Assembly (NCBI RefSeq): GCF_963678975.1 | Contig: NC_089275.1 | Span: 27,527,977 to 27,591,976, forward strand | Source of the DNA: Dysidea avara | Taxonomy: Eukaryota; Porifera; Demospongiae; Dictyoceratida; Dysideidae | Direction of reading: 5' to 3' | DNA length: 64,000 bases | In this document: positions 60,346 to 64,000 of the stretch, in pieces | Layout of the letters: each line of letters opens with the position of its first letter | Numbering within the stretch: the first letter of the stretch is position 1 | Position numbers and translations under genes: made by a program | Notes under the pieces: generated by a model | Told to the model about the DNA's origin: nothing | The model's input: only the letters and a program-made list of their open reading frames with translations | Database searches by the model: none

Positions 60346-61989
60346 GGTACAGAGATGCGCCTTTATACCCCCTTCTGTGTGCAAAATTTCAAGGCGATCG
60401 GATATGGCGTTCGCGTTTTATAGCAGCTTTTGTAAGTGTACGAAAAGAGGAAGAAAAATAAGAAGAAAAAAACCAAGAAACTAAGCCAATTTTTGAAGTC
60501 GCATATCTCGGGAACGCTTGAAGCGATTTCGCTCAAATTTGGAATGTGGAGTGCTGAAGTTGGAGGAAGTGTCCACAGCAAAAATCGTCTTGTTTCATCA
60601 AGGCAACACAGAGCTACGGAGGTGCGAAAATTGCGTTTTCTTTCTTCCTGTCAATATACTCACGGGTGTTACGCGCCGGCTTCTTGGGCCGCACGGGGCC
60701 GCACGACACACTACCGTGTGTCTTGATGTGTATAGCTATAGCTAACGGCCTAGTTAATCTTTTGTTGCCATCCTTGTAGCACTCCTATCAAGGTGGCCTC
60801 TTCATATGCAATAAGCGCCTCTAAAAGTAATTATAAAAAAACACAGCATTAAATATATTGACTGATTACTAAAGGCTTTAATAATGGTAAGATTTAATAG
60901 TGAAGCTGGAGAATGAATATTTTGCTATCAAATATTACTACTATACATTAATTAATTTTAGGTTGTGTCCTATGCATTACATAATTACCATGCAGATTCA
61001 TAACTGTCCTTTCTAGAGACTGGTACTGAATAATGAGCTTTCTTTCAACACTTACGTTTATTCCACAAGTTCAGCCAAAATTGTTACCAAGCAAGGCTAA
61101 TTATGTAAAATGTCAAAATATTCTTGTGGGATGCATTCAGTTGGTTTCCTTTGCCCTCTGAATGTCAGCTTTTAGAATTACTATTACAACACCATGCCAC
61201 AGTGATTCAAATGCTGTTCATTCAATTAAAAGTGTTACCAAATTCAATCTCAGAAGGCTAGTTTTCAAAAATTTCCTGTGGGGTGCCCAACACCCCCTAG
61301 TTGGTTTGCACACTTGTTGAGTGACTTCCATTAGGCCGATTATTAGTTTCTCATCCAGTGACTAGTCTTTCTATTTATTATGATGCGGGTGGGAGGGAAT
61401 TACCATTAGGCCATTGTAATATTAATACACTGATGAATGGACCTTGTCCAAATTCTTCATCTTTCCTCCCACAAATTAACATCGGTTTTTAGTTGCAATC
61501 GTGATATATTGAGCTAGCAGGATTTCAGAAAGCAGTCAAAAACAGAATCCACTGCAGTAATTTGCCAAGGAAGCAACACAACAGTACTCCTGGCACACTG
61601 TAGCTTTAATTAAAAATGTCATTGATGACGGTTTGGTATCATGTGTTTTTCTGAGCATGCACAGAGTAAATAATGGCTTACCATGCGGTAGCGTAAGAAG
61701 GATGTGGGCGGTGGATGAGAAACTAATAATCATCAAATAGGGGCATTAAGTTACCTAAAGCTGAAACTCCTGCTGAAAATTTCTAGATCCCCCACTGCCA
61801 TACAGTAATTCATATAGTGTTATTTCAACCAAAAGTGTACCAAATTCAATCTCAGAAGGCTGATTTTTCAAAACCTTCCTGTGTGGATGGCATGTTCCCA
61901 GAGCCCCTATCAGAGCATTTTTTGCACACTTGTTGAGTGACTTCCACTATTGCCCACAAAAGAATATCCCAGATCTGCCCCTGTTGCCT

Positions 61990-62215
61990 AAACCTTAGAG
62001 AGTTCAGCTACAAAGAAACCATTCTGTAAAGAGCTCAACAGCAAAAAAATCACCTGTACAGAATTCAGCTACAAATAAATCACCCTGTAGAGAGAACAGC
62101 TAGAAGAAGTTACCTTGTTGATAGTTTAGCTACAAACAAATCACCCTGTAGAGAGATCAGCTAGAAGAAGTTACCTTGAAGAGTGTTCAGTTACAAAGAA
62201 ACCACCATGGACAGT
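61990..62215. repeat. Minisatellite, short copy of the 1-2218 family
   Basis: About six units in the same orientation as the first array, passing into the same downstream sequence (ACCACCATGGACAGTTCTGTAAT) seen at 2209-2235. Confidence 0.92.
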
Positions 62216-62397
62216 TCTGTAATAAATATATGTATTATATATTTAATTTGTACATTTACTGATAAAATCAGAAATATTTAAGATACATCTGCTTCATCTT
62301 TTCTTCTTCCTGTGGTAAAGAAAAAAAGATAGGTTAAAAAAGTCTCAAAGCAGGCCATAGGCCGGCTTTGGGGTATAGAAATACAAAAAGAAGTGAA

Positions 62398-62684
62398 ATC
62401 TAATCCAAAACAGCCAAGCTGTAAAAAAAAAGTGTGCGGCCCTCAAAAAGGCTATGGTAAAAAAAGATGTGAAATCCAAGGTGGCGGCCAAGAAATGGCT
62501 GTGATGGTAGGTTAATGGTGATAATTTTAATAACAACAATTCAGGTGAATTTTGTGCCGGTCAATTGGCACAAAATTCACCTGAATTGTCATTATTAAAA
62601 TTCCTTGGATTTCACATCTTTTTTCACCATAGCCTTTTTGAGGGCCGCACACTTTTTTTACAGCTTGGCTGTTTTGGATTAGAT
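62398..62684. repeat. Hairpin element, second copy
   Basis: Same termini as 2642-2962 (ATCTAATCCAAAACAGCC and complement). The right arm lacks a block that is present in the left arm. With the array at 61990 it forms a composite duplicate of 2000-2962. Confidence 0.85.
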
Positions 62685-62703
62685 AATTATTATAACAAAC
62701 ATA

Positions 62704-63765
62704 CAGTGATTTACGCACTTGTCAGCTGGTCTACAAGGTAGATTCACCCACCTGTGCCTGCTCCGTAAACTGATTTCAGGTGCATGCCTTATTTTCAGAG
62801 GGGTTTCCCCCTGTATCCATCACTGCATAGTGTTATTTAATTTCAGTGGAAATTCTAAAAGCTGACATTCAGAGGGCAAAGCAAACTAACTGAATGTGCC
62901 CCACCAGGAAATTTTAATATTTTAGCCTTATTTGGTAATAAATTTGGCTGAACTAAACATTGTAAGTGATCACATGTTGAAAGAAAGTTCATTATTTAAT
63001 ACCAATCTCTAGAAGTGGCAGTTATGAATCTACATGATATACAATGCATGGGACACAACATAAAATTAATGTAGTAGTATATTGTGATTTCACACTTATA
63101 GATCCAGCAAACTCTTAATTTAATTGCACTGTTTTTTTTTTTTTTTTTTCAGAATAGTTACCAGGGGCAGATCCAGGGGTTCCACATGGTAATTGCTGGT
63201 AATTTCAGTCTTGCTATACCGCTAGTAATATTTGATAACAAAATCATTACATTCACTGTTTCACAGTATGTAAACAGCCTTTATGCATTGTCTTTGAATG
63301 AAAGCTTATTTTCTGCTGCTCAAAGCCAGTTTACTCATGTGGGTGTAGGACACAATGACAATAACAATAACGACAGACATGCAGAGACACAGTTTTGGCT
63401 CAACCAATCTCAGGAAACCAGGCATGTATGCACAGCCGGCCAAAGTGGGCATATGCCAGGTTTGAAAGGCTGAAACCAACATAGTAAATCTTACCATTAT
63501 TTTTATTATTATTAAAGCCTCTATATACAAAATGTAAGTGAAGTCTTTTGAAGTAGCAATAACCAGTTGATATATCTCTGAAACAATAGCTATTTAGAGG
63601 CTGCTTTCTGACCCCTGATAGGGGTGGTGCCAGGATGGCATCAAAATATTAACTAGTGTAATTTACACACTTGGCTGCTGGTCCACAAACTAGATAGTTT
63701 CACCCACCTGTGCCTGCTCTGTTAACTGATTTCAGGTGAATGCCGTATTTTCAGAGGGGATTTCA
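62704..63765. repeat. Pair of about 110-bp direct repeats
   Basis: 62704-62815 and 63664-63765 share CACCCACCTGTGCCTGCTC and CTGATTTCAGGTG with moderate divergence. Between them lie the right arm of the inverted repeat and a T run at 63132-63149 before a hAT-like left tip (CAGGGGCAGATCCAGG, 63162). Confidence 0.65.
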
Positions 63766-64000
63766 GCTGAAACCAATGCAATCCCCTTGCATCAACCACA
63801 GTTTAGGGGTCCACTATAGCAACCTACGTATTTGAAAAGGACATTAGTTATACTGTAGCTAGCTACCCTTACTGGCCTTAGCCAATTTCATACTGTATGT
63901 AGCTTTCAAGCACAAAGATCGATAGAGATTTCAGTCACGTTAGCTCAGTGAGCCTTGAGGGACATGGAATAATCATCTGGTTCTAGCCTGAACAGAATAC
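63766..64000. other. Unannotated window end
   Basis: No feature recognised. Confidence 0.5.

Larger units (their letters stand above)
60955..63095. repeat. Diverged inverted repeat enclosing a minisatellite and hairpin copy
   Basis: 60955-61190 and 62845-63095 are reverse complements at perhaps 75% identity: GCCCTCTGAATGTCAGCTTTTAGAAT near 61150 pairs with the block TTCTAAAAGCTGACATTCAG near 62855. Within the enclosed segment, a block with CAAATTCAATCTCAGAAGGC also occurs twice (61240 and 61840). A hAT-like right end (AGATCTGCCCCTG) stops at 61984. Confidence 0.5.

Overview
This is a repeat-dominated stretch of a eukaryotic, AT-rich animal genome. Evidence for an animal: exons with GT-AG introns encoding the last two membrane helices of an adhesion-type G-protein-coupled receptor, CR1/Jockey-like and R2-like LINEs, BEL/Pao and Gmr1-like Ty3 LTR elements, hAT-type MITEs and tRNA-derived SINEs. 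Introns as small as 45 and 66 bp and the overall repeat style fit a sponge or similar marine invertebrate; that assignment is inference, not shown directly.

Layout. 1-2.2 kb: minisatellite with a 552-bp higher-order period, ending in a MITE and a hairpin element. 3.1-5.1 kb: old inverted repeat. 5.8-8.3 kb: the one convincing host gene, the 3' end of an adhesion GPCR in five exons. 8.6-13.6 kb: MITEs, a SINE-like repeat and unannotated sequence. 13.8-18.1 kb: three abutting LINE fragments. 18.4-20.8 kb: a hAT-like element with an 8-bp target duplication, a nested MITE and a cluster of CACGTG sites. 20.9-26.2 kb: a DNA transposon with very long terminal inverted repeats, one arm carrying a near-perfect palindrome and the other a LINE that itself carries a MITE. 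26.6-42.0 kb: a BEL/Pao LTR fossil with a 5-bp target duplication, expanded to 15 kb by two large LINEs, a LINE tail, a hAT MITE (with a SINE inside) and a TGTGAC MITE; one LINE has a 2.5-kb foldback element inside. 42.0-47.9 kb: a Ty3-like fossil whose integrase lies upstream of reverse transcriptase (Gmr1-type order), inserted 9 bp from the BEL target duplication and carrying a MITE in one LTR. 48-57 kb: more foldback and hAT-type elements, a long CA microsatellite and featureless sequence. 57.3-58.9 kb: a SINE, a CRE-containing inverted repeat, and possible host exons. 59-64 kb: copies of the first minisatellite and its hairpin, plus other old repeats.

The sequence works less as a gene cluster than as a layered record of insertions. 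Several elements can be dated relative to each other because empty and filled copies of the same site both lie in the window. A short motif near GATACTCTAATAGAGCAGTCA recurs about twenty times on both strands in unrelated contexts and is not explained by any one element.
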